A stretch of DNA of 49,422 bases from Streptomyces fructofermentans (GTDB taxonomy: Bacteria > Actinomycetota > Actinomycetes > Streptomycetales > Streptomycetaceae), in NCBI RefSeq assembly GCF_014651055.1, contig NZ_BMWD01000044.1, forward strand, positions 1 to 49,422. The letters are read 5' to 3'. Below the pieces are notes generated by a model that saw only the letters and a list, made by a program, of their open reading frames with translations, did no database searches and had not been told where the DNA came from. A program made the position numbers and the translations under genes. Below are positions 1-7,091 of this stretch, piece by piece. Position 1 is the stretch's first letter. Every line of letters begins with the position of its first letter.

Positions 1-36
1 CGGGGTGGTCGCGGGGGGCTCGGCCCGGGGGACGGC

Positions 37-999
37 TCAGCCCTTGCGGGTGGTGATCTCCTCGGTGAGCTGCGGGACGACCTCGAAGAGGTCGCCGACC
101 ACGCCGTAGTCGACCAGGTCGAAGATCGGGGCCTCGGCGTCCTTGTTGATCGCCACGATCGTCTTCGAGGTCTGCATGCCGGCGCGGTGCTGGATCGCGC
201 CGGAGATGCCGGAGGCGACGTAGAGCTGCGGCGACACGGACTTGCCGGTCTGGCCCACCTGGTTGGTGTGCGGGTACCAGCCGGCGTCCACGGCGGCACG
301 CGAGGCGCCGACGGCCGCGCCGAGCGAGTCGGCGAGCGCCTCGATGATCGCGAAGTTCTCGGCGCCGTTCACGCCGCGGCCGCCGGAGACCACGATGGCG
401 GCCTCGGTCAGCTCGGGGCGGCCCGTCGACTCGCGCGGGGTGCGGCCGGTGACCCGGGTACCGGTCGCCTGCGCCGAGAAGGAGACGGACAGCGCCTCGA
501 CGGCGCCGGCGGCCGGGGCGGCCTCGACGGCCGCGCTGTTGGGCTTGACCGTGATGACCGGGGTGCCCTTGGAGACACGGGACTTGGTGGTGAAGGAGGC
601 GGCGAACGCGGACTGCGTGGCCACCGGGCCCTCGTCGCCGGACTCCAGGTCGACGGCGTCGGTGATGATGCCCGAGCCGATGCGGATCGCGAGGCGGGCG
701 GCGATCTCCTTGCCCTCGGCGGAGGACGGGACCAGCACGGCGGCCGGGGAGACCGCGTCGTACGCGGCCTGGAGGGCGTCGACCTTCGGTACGACAAGGT
801 AGTCGGCGTACTCGGCGGCGTCGTGCGTGAGGACCTTGACCGCGCCGTGCTCGGCGAGCGCGGCCGCGGTGGCCTCGGCGCCGGAGCCGAGCGCGACGGC
901 GACGGGCTCGCCGATGCGGCGGGCCAGCGTCAGCAGCTCCAGGGTGGGCTTGCGGACGGCACCGTCCACGTGGTCGACGTAGACGAGAACTTCAGCCAT
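37..999 (-). CDS. etfA: Electron transfer flavoprotein alpha subunit
   Basis: Large subunit of the heterodimeric electron transfer flavoprotein, which accepts electrons from acyl-CoA dehydrogenases on FAD and passes them towards the quinone pool. The 320-residue product has the family's usual length. The C-terminal FAD domain is clear: VVSGGRG near residues 203-209, QVGQTGK at 247-253 and VASGISGAIQH at 261-271, followed by AINKD. The start ATG begins MAEVLVYVDH. It lies 64 bp downstream of etfB on the same strand, the order normal for a co-transcribed etfBA pair. No ETF-quinone oxidoreductase gene is visible in the window. The gene ends 36 bp from the window edge, so its terminator is not seen. 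Confidence 0.96.
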   Translation of the reverse strand: MAEVLVYVDHVDGAVRKPTLELLTLARRIGEPVAVALGSGAEATAAALAEHGAVKVLTHDAAEYADYLVVPKVDALQAAYDAVSPAAVLVPSSAEGKEIAARLAIRIGSGIITDAVDLESGDEGPVATQSAFAASFTTKSRVSKGTPVITVKPNSAAVEAAPAAGAVEALSVSFSAQATGTRVTGRTPRESTGRPELTEAAIVVSGGRGVNGAENFAIIEALADSLGAAVGASRAAVDAGWYPHTNQVGQTGKSVSPQLYVASGISGAIQHRAGMQTSKTIVAINKDAEAPIFDLVDYGVVGDLFEVVPQLTEEITTRKG

Positions 1000-1063
1000 G
1001 GGAATGCTCTCCTGCTTGCGAAAGTGAGGGGGCGGTCGGGGAGCCCGCGACGGGCTCGAGTTC

Positions 1064-1849
1064 TCAGATGAACTTCTGGCCCGCGAGGAACTCGGCGAGC
1101 TGCTTGCCGCCCTCGCCCTCGTCCTTGACGATCGTGCCCGCGGTGCGCGCCGGGCGCTCGGACGCGGAGTCGACCTTGGTCCACGAGCCCTCGAGGCCGA
1201 CCTCTTCCGCGTCGAGACCGAGGTCCTCGAGGTCCCAGGACTCCACCGGCTTCTTCTTGGCGGCCATGATGCCCTTGAAGGACGGGTAACGCGCCTCGCC
1301 CGACTGGTCGGTGACCGAGACGACGGCCGGCAGCGAGGCCTCCAGCTGCTCGGAAGCGGTGTCGCCGTCGCGGCGGCCCTTCACGACGCCACCATCGACG
1401 GAGACCTCGGAGAGCAGCGTGACCTGCGGGACGCCCAGGCGCTCGGCGAGCAGCGCGGGCACCACGCCCATGGTGCCGTCGGTGGACGCCATGCCGGAGA
1501 TGACCAGGTCGTAACCGGCCTTCTCGACGGCCTTGGCCAGCACCAGGGACGTGCCGACGGCGTCGGTGCCGTGCAGGTCGTCGTCCTCGACGTGGATGGC
1601 CTTGTCGGCACCCATCGACAGGGCCTTGCGCAGCGCGTCCTTGGCGTCCTCGGGGCCGACGGTCAGCACGGTGATCTCCGCGTCGTCCGCTTCGTCGGCG
1701 ATCTGCAGGGCCTGCTCGACCGCGTACTCGTCGAGCTCCGACAGCAGGCCGTCCACGTCGTCACGGTCGACGGTCAGGTCCTCGGCGAAGTGCCGGTCGC
1801 CAGTGGCGTCGGGCACGTACTTCACAGTGACAACGATCCTCAAGCTCAC
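1064..1849 (-). CDS. etfB: Electron transfer flavoprotein beta subunit
   Basis: Small ETF subunit, which binds AMP and packs against EtfA. The chosen GTG start gives 261 residues, the normal family size, beginning VSLRIVVTVKYVPD; a GGAGAG ribosome site sits 5 nt before it. The open frame continues upstream for about 175 codons, but that part is low-complexity leader sequence and not part of the protein. Residues about 118-144 (SGMASTDGTMG, then PALLAERLGVPQVT) are the conserved EtfB segment. The stop is 64 bp before etfA, so the two are probably one transcript. The promoter is likely in the AT-rich patch near 1950-1970. Confidence 0.96.
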   Translation of the reverse strand: MSLRIVVTVKYVPDATGDRHFAEDLTVDRDDVDGLLSELDEYAVEQALQIADEADDAEITVLTVGPEDAKDALRKALSMGADKAIHVEDDDLHGTDAVGTSLVLAKAVEKAGYDLVISGMASTDGTMGVVPALLAERLGVPQVTLLSEVSVDGGVVKGRRDGDTASEQLEASLPAVVSVTDQSGEARYPSFKGIMAAKKKPVESWDLEDLGLDAEEVGLEGSWTKVDSASERPARTAGTIVKDEGEGGKQLAEFLAGQKFI

Positions 1850-1952
1850 GCCGGCTCTCCTACTGCATCGTCTTTTCTGGGCTGCCTTCTGTTGGGCAGC
1901 ATAGGCGCCTGAAGCGGCCGTTCCCTGCGGGGGCGACCCGCGCTCCGAGCGA

Positions 1953-1969
1953 TATATTACTCGCCAGTA
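1953..1969 (-). promoter_or_regulatory. Putative etfB promoter with small inverted repeat
   Basis: In the 244-bp gap upstream of etfB, an AT-rich patch (on the minus strand TAATATATCG) stands out and could be a -10 region about 105 nt before the start. It is directly next to TACTCGCCAGTA (1958-1969), whose TACT/AGTA arms form a short inverted repeat. I infer an operator overlapping the promoter; no regulator can be named from the sequence. Confidence 0.4.
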
Positions 1970-2093
1970 CGCACCATCTACGCTCCCGCAGTTCGTTCCC
2001 TCTAAGCAAGCGCTTTGAACTGTGACCTTCGCAACGCAGCGTAATCGGAACTCGCCGCGCCCGCAGACCCGGTGGGCCGTACGGACCGGTGGA

Positions 2094-2603
2094 TCAGTCG
2101 CGCAGCCCGCCGAACCGCCCCTGGTGGTAGAGCAGTGGCCGGCCGACGCCCGCCGGGTCCCCGGCCAGCACCTCGGCGAGGACCACCCGATGGTCCCCCG
2201 CGGGCACCCGGGTGACGATGCGGCAGACCAGCCAGGCCAGCACGTCGTCGAGCACGGGGATGCCCTCGGGGCCCTCGCGCCACGCGGTGGCCCCGCCGAA
2301 GCGGTCGGCGCCGCTGCGCGCGAACGTGGCGGCCAGGTCCTGCTGGTGCTCGCCGAGCACATGGACGCCGACATGGTCGGTGCCGGCTATCGCGGGCCAA
2401 CTGGAGGCCCCCGTGCCCACGCCGAAGGAGAGCATCGGCGGGTCGACGGAGACCGAGGCGAGCGAGGTCGCGGTGAAACCCACGGGTCCCCGTTCGCCCC
2501 GGGCCGTGATCACGGCGACCCCGGCCGCGTGCTGCCGGAAGACGGAGCGGAGCAGGTCCGGGGAGGCGGGTCGGTGGGTGCGGAGACGGGGCGTGGCCGG
2601 CAC
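2094..2603 (-). CDS. Flavin reductase-like protein (FMN-binding split-barrel)
   Basis: Probable NAD(P)H:flavin oxidoreductase, or FMN-binding protein, of the family that supplies reduced flavin to two-component monooxygenases. Diagnostic stretches are FRQHAAGVAVITA near the N-terminus, GFTATSLASVSVDPPMLSF (phosphate/isoalloxazine loop), and HVLGEHQQDLAATFA. The chosen start is the GTG giving VPATPRLRT: AGAAGGA lies 7 nt upstream, and the resulting 169 residues match the family. The open frame extends 16 codons further to a TTG at 2651 without a ribosome site. It lies upstream of etfBA on the same strand but 244 bp away, so probably a separate unit. The partner monooxygenase, if any, is not in the window. 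Confidence 0.85.
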   Translation of the reverse strand: MPATPRLRTHRPASPDLLRSVFRQHAAGVAVITARGERGPVGFTATSLASVSVDPPMLSFGVGTGASSWPAIAGTDHVGVHVLGEHQQDLAATFARSGADRFGGATAWREGPEGIPVLDDVLAWLVCRIVTRVPAGDHRVVLAEVLAGDPAGVGRPLLYHQGRFGGLRD

Positions 2604-2819
2604 GGGGGTGTCCTTCTGCTGGAGGCGGCGAGCGGGGTCCGGACTGTTCAACAGCCCGGACAGCGCGGGCCGGCACAGCGGGCGGGGTCCACGGGGACGC
2701 GCGCGGGGAGAAGGGGTTCCGGCGGCACAGGGCCAGGCTGACGATAGGTGGTGCGCACAGTCAAGTTCGTCCCGGCATGTGGGAGATGCGTCACCGGTGA
2801 CTCCTCCGCCCTCTCGCTG

Positions 2820-3242
2820 TCAGGACGCCGCGACGGCCTCGCCCAGCGCGGCGATGACGTCGGCCCTGCGCGGCTGCCCTGTCGCACGCCGCACGACACG
2901 CCCGTCCGCGTCGAGCACGAGCACGGTCGGCGTCTTCAGGATGTCGAGCGCGCGCACGAGGTCCAGGTGGTCCTCGGCGTCGATCTCGACGTGCCGGACG
3001 CCGGGAACCATGCCGGCGACCTCGCCGAGCACGGTACGGGTCGCCCTACAGGGTGCGCAGAAGGCACTGGAGAACTGGACGAGTGTGGCTCGTTCCCCGA
3101 GCTCCTCGCCCAACTCGGCCGCGCCCAGCCTCTTCCCGCCGTCCCGCCCGCGCACTCTCACCCTCCCGCTCCGGCGTCCGTGCAGCACGCCGTACACGCT
3201 CGCCAGCGCCAGCACCACGAGGCACACCGCAAGTCCGCTCAT
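2820..3242 (-). CDS. Membrane-anchored thioredoxin-like protein
   Basis: Thiol-disulfide oxidoreductase of the thioredoxin fold, 140 residues. Residues about 3-20 form one hydrophobic segment, followed by a basic stretch (HGRRSGRVRVRGRDGGKR), which suggests an N-terminal anchor with the thioredoxin domain on one membrane face. The redox motif is CAPC (Cys62-Cys65) in FSSAFCAPC. The cis-proline is in the KTPTVLVLD strand, as in true thioredoxins. The start ATG lacks a strong ribosome site. It is divergent from a DUF4395 membrane protein, 74 bp apart, a pairing that suggests a shared redox role. A SigR-like promoter is possible (see findings). Confidence 0.9.
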   Translation of the reverse strand: MSGLAVCLVVLALASVYGVLHGRRSGRVRVRGRDGGKRLGAAELGEELGERATLVQFSSAFCAPCRATRTVLGEVAGMVPGVRHVEIDAEDHLDLVRALDILKTPTVLVLDADGRVVRRATGQPRRADVIAALGEAVAAS

Positions 3243-3316
3243 CCCCGGCTTCAGCGTTCACGAGACTGCAAAGATTCCCGCGCCCGCGAGCCTTTCACGT
3301 ACGGAATGCTTGATTC

Positions 3317-3733
3317 ATGGACATCGATGCGAGGGGGCCGCGCTTCGGGGCGGCCGTGACGGCCGTCGTGCTGGCGGTCGTACTGGTCACCGGCAGCACC
3401 TGGCTCCTCGCCTGGCAGACGCTGGCGTTCGCGCTCGGCGCGGCGCTGGGAGTCGGGCGCTCGCCGTACGGGCTGCTGTTCCGCGCGGCCGTCCGTCCCC
3501 GGATCGGGCCGCCCGCGGAGTTCGAGGCCCCGCAGCCGCCCCGGTTCGCGCAGGCGGTCGGACTCGCCTTCGCCGCACTGGGCCTCGTGGGATTCGCGGC
3601 GGGCCCCGAATGGCTCGGTCCCGCGGCGACCGGCGCGGCGCTCGCGGCGGCGTTTCTCAACGCGGCGTTCGGGTACTGCCTCGGGTGCGAGATGTACTTG
3701 CTCGTGCGGCGCGTCACGGTACGCGCGAAGTAA
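3317..3733 (+). CDS. DUF4395 family membrane protein
   Basis: Integral membrane protein of 138 residues and unknown function, recognised as DUF4395. There are about four hydrophobic segments: residues 12-30 and 32-46, then two after the conserved RPRIGPPAEFEAPQPPRFAQ loop. Near the C-terminus is YCLGCEMY, a CxxC pair at a membrane boundary that is typical of the family and could exchange disulfides. The gene is divergent from the membrane thioredoxin, which supports a thiol-redox partnership, though this is inference. No ribosome site is evident; AATGCT 6 nt before the ATG might be a -10 for a leaderless message. Confidence 0.85.
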   Translation: MDIDARGPRFGAAVTAVVLAVVLVTGSTWLLAWQTLAFALGAALGVGRSPYGLLFRAAVRPRIGPPAEFEAPQPPRFAQAVGLAFAALGLVGFAAGPEWLGPAATGAALAAAFLNAAFGYCLGCEMYLLVRRVTVRAK

Positions 3734-3847
3734 AGGGAGCTTAAAACTGCGAGGTGGATCAAGGGGTACGTGACGAGGATCTCGCGGTTCCGGGGCACCA
3801 GGGCTGGTCACTCGTCCGTTATTGGGGCACGATCTGCGCAATGCCGT

Positions 3848-3869
3848 AAACCTACGGCAGCGTAAGTTT
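3848..3869. promoter_or_regulatory. Palindromic operator candidate upstream of plsC
   Basis: A 22-bp imperfect palindrome, AAACCTACG-GCAG-CGTAAGTTT, has 8 of 9 positions paired between arms. It overlaps a second, perfect inverted repeat TGCCGTA-AACC-TACGGCA (3842-3859). It ends 53 bp before the acyltransferase start, in a promoter position. The form is typical of TetR-family operators; the cognate regulator is unknown. Confidence 0.55.
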
Positions 3870-3922
3870 CCCGCCGGGAACCCCCTTCCCAGGCAGAGCA
3901 TAGAGAAGGGTCCACCCCGTCC

Positions 3923-4651
3923 ATGGCTGAGCTTGCCTACCGTCCCGCCATCGGTCTCGCCCGCACGCTGTTCAAGGCCTGGGACCTGCAGATCGACTGC
4001 AAGGGGTCGGAGAACATCCCGCGCACGGGCGGTGCGGTGCTGGTGAGCAACCACATCAGCTACCTCGACTTCATCTTCGACGGCCTCGCCGCGCTGCCGC
4101 AGAAGCGCCTGGTCCGGTTCATGGCCAAGGAGTCGGTGTTCCGGCACAAGGTCTCCGGCCCGCTGATGCGGAACATGAAGCACATCCCCGTGGACCGCAA
4201 GCAGGGCGAGGCGGCGTACGCGCACGCCCTGGAGTCGCTGCGCTCCGGTGAGGTCGTCGGCGTCTTCCCCGAGGCCACGATCTCCCAGTCGTTCACGCTG
4301 AAGAGCTTCAAGTCGGGTGCCGCGCGCCTGGCCCAGGAGGCGGGCGTCCCGCTGATCCCGATGGCCGTGTGGGGCACGCAGCGGCTGTGGACCAAGGGCC
4401 ACCCGCGCAACTTCAAGCGCAGCCACACCCCGATCACCATCCGCGTCGGCGAGGCCATCGAGGCGTCGCGCGACAAGTACGCGGGCGCGATCACCCGTCA
4501 GGTGCGCGAGCGCGTGCAGGAGCTGCTGGAAGCCGCGCAGCGCGCCTACCCCGTACGCCCGAAGGGGCCGAACGACACGTGGTGGATGCCGGCGCACCTG
4601 GGCGGCACGGCCCCGACCCCCGAAGAGGTCAAGGCCGCCGAGAGCCGCTGA
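3923..4651 (+). CDS. 1-acyl-sn-glycerol-3-phosphate acyltransferase family (PlsC-like)
   Basis: Membrane-associated acyltransferase of the PlsC/LPLAT family, expected to transfer an acyl chain to a lysophospholipid. The catalytic HX4D motif is H44-ISYL-D49. The substrate-binding block is FPEATIS (residues 115-121), where the usual glycine of FPEG is alanine, followed by KSGAARLA and VPLIPMAV. Length is 242 residues, normal for actinobacterial members. GAAGGG precedes the ATG by about 10 nt. A 22-bp palindrome lies in the promoter region, so it is probably regulated by a TetR-type repressor. Streptomyces encode several PlsC paralogues, so the exact acceptor cannot be told from sequence. Confidence 0.92.
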   Translation: MAELAYRPAIGLARTLFKAWDLQIDCKGSENIPRTGGAVLVSNHISYLDFIFDGLAALPQKRLVRFMAKESVFRHKVSGPLMRNMKHIPVDRKQGEAAYAHALESLRSGEVVGVFPEATISQSFTLKSFKSGAARLAQEAGVPLIPMAVWGTQRLWTKGHPRNFKRSHTPITIRVGEAIEASRDKYAGAITRQVRERVQELLEAAQRAYPVRPKGPNDTWWMPAHLGGTAPTPEEVKAAESR

Positions 4652-4652
4652 A

Positions 4653-5342
4653 TCACCCCTGGGGGGCCCGGACCTCGATCCGCGCCCCCGGGCTGAACTT
4701 CTCCAGCAGTTCGGCCAGTTCGACCGCCGCCTCCTCGGCCTCGGGTGCCGGCGCCAGGCTCTCCAGCAGGAAGATCGCCGAGGTCGACTCCCCGGTGAGC
4801 CGGGTGCGCGGGCCCTGGCGCCAGTTCCAGCGCCGGCAGGTCACGCCCGCGTCGTCGAGCCACACCACCTCGCCCGCGGCGGGGTGCTCGACGGTCTCCT
4901 CGCCTCCGGCGACGGTCACGAAGTCCTCGTCGCCCGCGGCCCGTACGAGACGCATCCCGCCCCTGACCCGGTCGAGGTCCTCCCCGCCCACCGGGACGAG
5001 CCGGGCGACGCTGACCGCGTTGTAGAGGTCGACGAGCAGGTTGACGCGGGGCAGGCCGGCGTCCGTGAGGGCGCGGCGGGCGAGCGCCTCCGCGGAGTTG
5101 CGGGTGCGCGAGGGCTTGGAACCGAACGCCGTGTACACCTCGCGCCAGGCCGCCATGTGCGGGTCCTCGTGCGGCGCCCGGCCGGCCGTCCGCGCGGCGA
5201 GCCTGCGGGCCGCCGCGTCGAGCAGTTCCGACGTGCCGTCCGTACTGGGCCCGTTGACGAGTCCGTGCGCCTCGACGGCGACATGGGTGAAGCCGGGCGC
5301 GAGCGCGCGCACCTCGTCGGAGACGGTCAGCGGGAGAGTCAT
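4653..5342 (-). CDS. Stand-alone B3/4 domain protein
   Basis: A 229-residue protein made almost wholly of the B3/4 domain, which in phenylalanyl-tRNA synthetase beta forms the editing site. The recognisable core is AWREVYTAFGSKPSRTRNSAEAL, then LPRVNLLVDLYNAVSVARLVPVGGEDLD and the closing ESTSAIFLLE. By analogy it could hydrolyse a mischarged aminoacyl-tRNA, but the substrate of stand-alone members is not established. The start chosen is ATG (MTLPLTVSDEV); the open frame runs far upstream through the neighbouring gene. It starts 13 bp after the transglutaminase-like gene on the same strand, so the pair is almost certainly one operon. Its 3' end meets the plsC 3' end head-on with one base between. 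Confidence 0.88.
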   Translation of the reverse strand: MTLPLTVSDEVRALAPGFTHVAVEAHGLVNGPSTDGTSELLDAAARRLAARTAGRAPHEDPHMAAWREVYTAFGSKPSRTRNSAEALARRALTDAGLPRVNLLVDLYNAVSVARLVPVGGEDLDRVRGGMRLVRAAGDEDFVTVAGGEETVEHPAAGEVVWLDDAGVTCRRWNWRQGPRTRLTGESTSAIFLLESLAPAPEAEEAAVELAELLEKFSPGARIEVRAPQG

Positions 5343-5355
5343 GGTCGGCCTTGCC

Positions 5356-5928
5356 TCACAGCGCGGTAGGGAGCGTCCGCCACAGGTGCGGCCGGTCCGA
5401 CGCGGCCCGGAGGGCACGCATGACGACCGGATGCGGTTCAGCGTACAGCACCGGATAGTCCAACTCATTGGACTTCGGGTCGGGCGTGAAGGCCAGCCGT
5501 TCGCCGTCGAGCGAGAACCGGGCGTCCACTCCGGGCTTGTTCCCGCGCGGGTCCTGACGGTGCCAGGAGCCGTCGAGGCGCACGGCGACCAGACCGTGCA
5601 CCACGCCGAGCCGCTGGTAGCAGAACGCGGTGGGGATGTCCTCGGCGCGCAGCAGGGCGGCCAGCGCGTGGGCCTTCGCGAAGCAGACGCCCGTGCGCCG
5701 CTCCAGCACGTCGGAGGCGCGCCAGGTGACGCGGAGATCGCCGGCGTCCTGCGAGTGCGGGATCGCGTCGCGGACGAATTCAAACGCGGCCCTCGCATAG
5801 TCATACGAGTCCGTCGACCGGGAAGCCAGTCGGGCAGCCGTCTCGCGGACCACCGGATGATGGTGGTCGATGACGTCGTCGGCGGCCAAGTAAGCCGAAA
5901 GGTCGGGGTTTTCCTGGATCAGCTCCAT
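5356..5928 (-). CDS. Transglutaminase-like domain protein
   Basis: A 190-residue protein with the transglutaminase-like (papain fold) core. The putative catalytic Cys lies in RRTGVCFAKAHALAALLRA, the His in the HGLVAVRLDGSWHRQDPRGNK block, and the Asp after it (DPRGNK). Such proteins are peptidases or amidases rather than cross-linking enzymes in bacteria; no signal peptide or membrane segment is seen, so it is likely cytoplasmic. The start ATG (MELIQENPDL) has no obvious ribosome site. It precedes the B3/4 gene by 13 bp, and its upstream gap holds a long inverted repeat (5938-5995) directly abutting the start region. Confidence 0.85.
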   Translation of the reverse strand: MELIQENPDLSAYLAADDVIDHHHPVVRETAARLASRSTDSYDYARAAFEFVRDAIPHSQDAGDLRVTWRASDVLERRTGVCFAKAHALAALLRAEDIPTAFCYQRLGVVHGLVAVRLDGSWHRQDPRGNKPGVDARFSLDGERLAFTPDPKSNELDYPVLYAEPHPVVMRALRAASDRPHLWRTLPTAL

Positions 5929-5937
5929 GCCCGCAGA

Positions 5938-5995
5938 GCATAGGAATACGGCCACCCGGGAGTCAATGAAATTTCGGATGGCCGTATATCTATGC
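5938..5995. repeat. Long imperfect inverted repeat, 17-nt arms
   Basis: Arms 5938-5954 (GCATAGGAATACGGCCA) and 5979-5995 pair at 15 of 17 positions around a 24-nt loop. It lies in the 92-bp gap between the threonine aldolase stop and the transglutaminase-like start, 9 bp before that ATG. It could be a terminator for the upstream operon, a leader hairpin occluding translation, or a pair of regulator half-sites. It is AT-richer than its surroundings. Confidence 0.7.
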
Positions 5996-6020
5996 AGTTG
6001 TGGAGGTGCGGGCCGGCTCG

Positions 6021-7091
6021 CTAGCGGGCCATCTCCTCCTTGAGCGCGGCCACGAAACCGTCGACGTCGTCCTCGGTCGTGTCGAAGGCGCACATCCAGC
6101 GGACGTCGCCCGCCGTCTCGTCCCAGAAGTAGAAGCGGTACCGCTTCTGGAGGCGCTCGCTCACGTCGTGGGGCAGCCGCGCGAAGACCGCGTTCGCCTG
6201 CACGGGGTGGAGGATCTCGACGCCGTGCACCGCCCGCACGCCCTCGGCGAGGCGCTGGGCCATCTCGTTGGAGTGGCGGGCGTTGCGCAGCCACAGGTCC
6301 TTGGCGAGCAGCGCCTCCAACTGCACCGACACGAAGCGCATCTTGGAGGCCAGCTGCATGGACAGCTTGCGCAGGTGCTTCATGTGGCTGACGGCGTCCG
6401 GGTTCAGCACGACGACGGCCTCGCCGAACAGCGCGCCGTTCTTCGTGCCTCCGAAGGACAGGACGTCCACGCCGACCGCGTTGGTGAAGGCCCGCATCGG
6501 AACGTCCAGGGAAGCGGCCGCGTTGGCTATACGGGCCCCGTCGAGATGGACCTTCATCCCGAGCCCGTGGGCGTGCTCGCAGATGGCGCGGATCTCGTCG
6601 GGCGTGTAGACGGTGCCCAGCTCGGTGTTCTGGGTGATCGAGACGACCTGGGGCATGGCGCGGTGCTCGTCGTCCCAGCCGTACGCCTGCCGGTCGATCA
6701 GCTCGGGCGTGAGCTTGCCGTCCGGCGTGGGGACGGTGAGCAGCTTCAGTCCGCCCATCCGCTCCGGGGCGCCGCCCTCGTCGACGTTGATGTGCGCGCT
6801 CTCGGCACAGACGACGGCGCCCCAGCGGTCGGTGAGCGCCTGGAGCGCGACGACGTTGGCGCCGGTGCCGTTGAACACCGGGAAGGCCTCGGCGGAGGCA
6901 CCGAAGTGGCTCCGGATCACCTGCTGGAGGTGCCCCGTGTAGTCGTCCTCGCCGTACGCGACCTGGTGCCCGCCGTTGGCCACGGCCAGGGCGGCGAGCA
7001 CCTCGGGATGGGCTCCCGCGTAGTTGTCGCTGGCGAAACCCCGCACCTGGGGGTCGTGGTGCCGTCGTACATCGGTCCTGGGAGGGTTCAC
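6021..7091 (-). CDS. Low-specificity L-threonine aldolase family, PLP-dependent
   Basis: PLP enzyme of the aspartate aminotransferase fold, expected to cleave L-threonine or related beta-hydroxy amino acids to glycine and an aldehyde. Starting from GTG (VNPPRTDVRR) the product is 356 residues. Hallmarks are SDNYAGAHPEV, the AESAHINVDEGG loop, HLDGARIANAA (residues 182-192, Asp to the PLP nitrogen) and the Schiff-base lysine K217 in LSFGGTKNGAL. The GTG start overlaps the SDR stop as GTGA, so translation is coupled to the upstream gene. The open frame continues upstream inside the SDR gene, but only the coupled start fits the family. Substrate is uncertain, since neighbouring genes are uncharacterised. 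Confidence 0.92.
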   Translation of the reverse strand: MNPPRTDVRRHHDPQVRGFASDNYAGAHPEVLAALAVANGGHQVAYGEDDYTGHLQQVIRSHFGASAEAFPVFNGTGANVVALQALTDRWGAVVCAESAHINVDEGGAPERMGGLKLLTVPTPDGKLTPELIDRQAYGWDDEHRAMPQVVSITQNTELGTVYTPDEIRAICEHAHGLGMKVHLDGARIANAAASLDVPMRAFTNAVGVDVLSFGGTKNGALFGEAVVVLNPDAVSHMKHLRKLSMQLASKMRFVSVQLEALLAKDLWLRNARHSNEMAQRLAEGVRAVHGVEILHPVQANAVFARLPHDVSERLQKRYRFYFWDETAGDVRWMCAFDTTEDDVDGFVAALKEEMAR

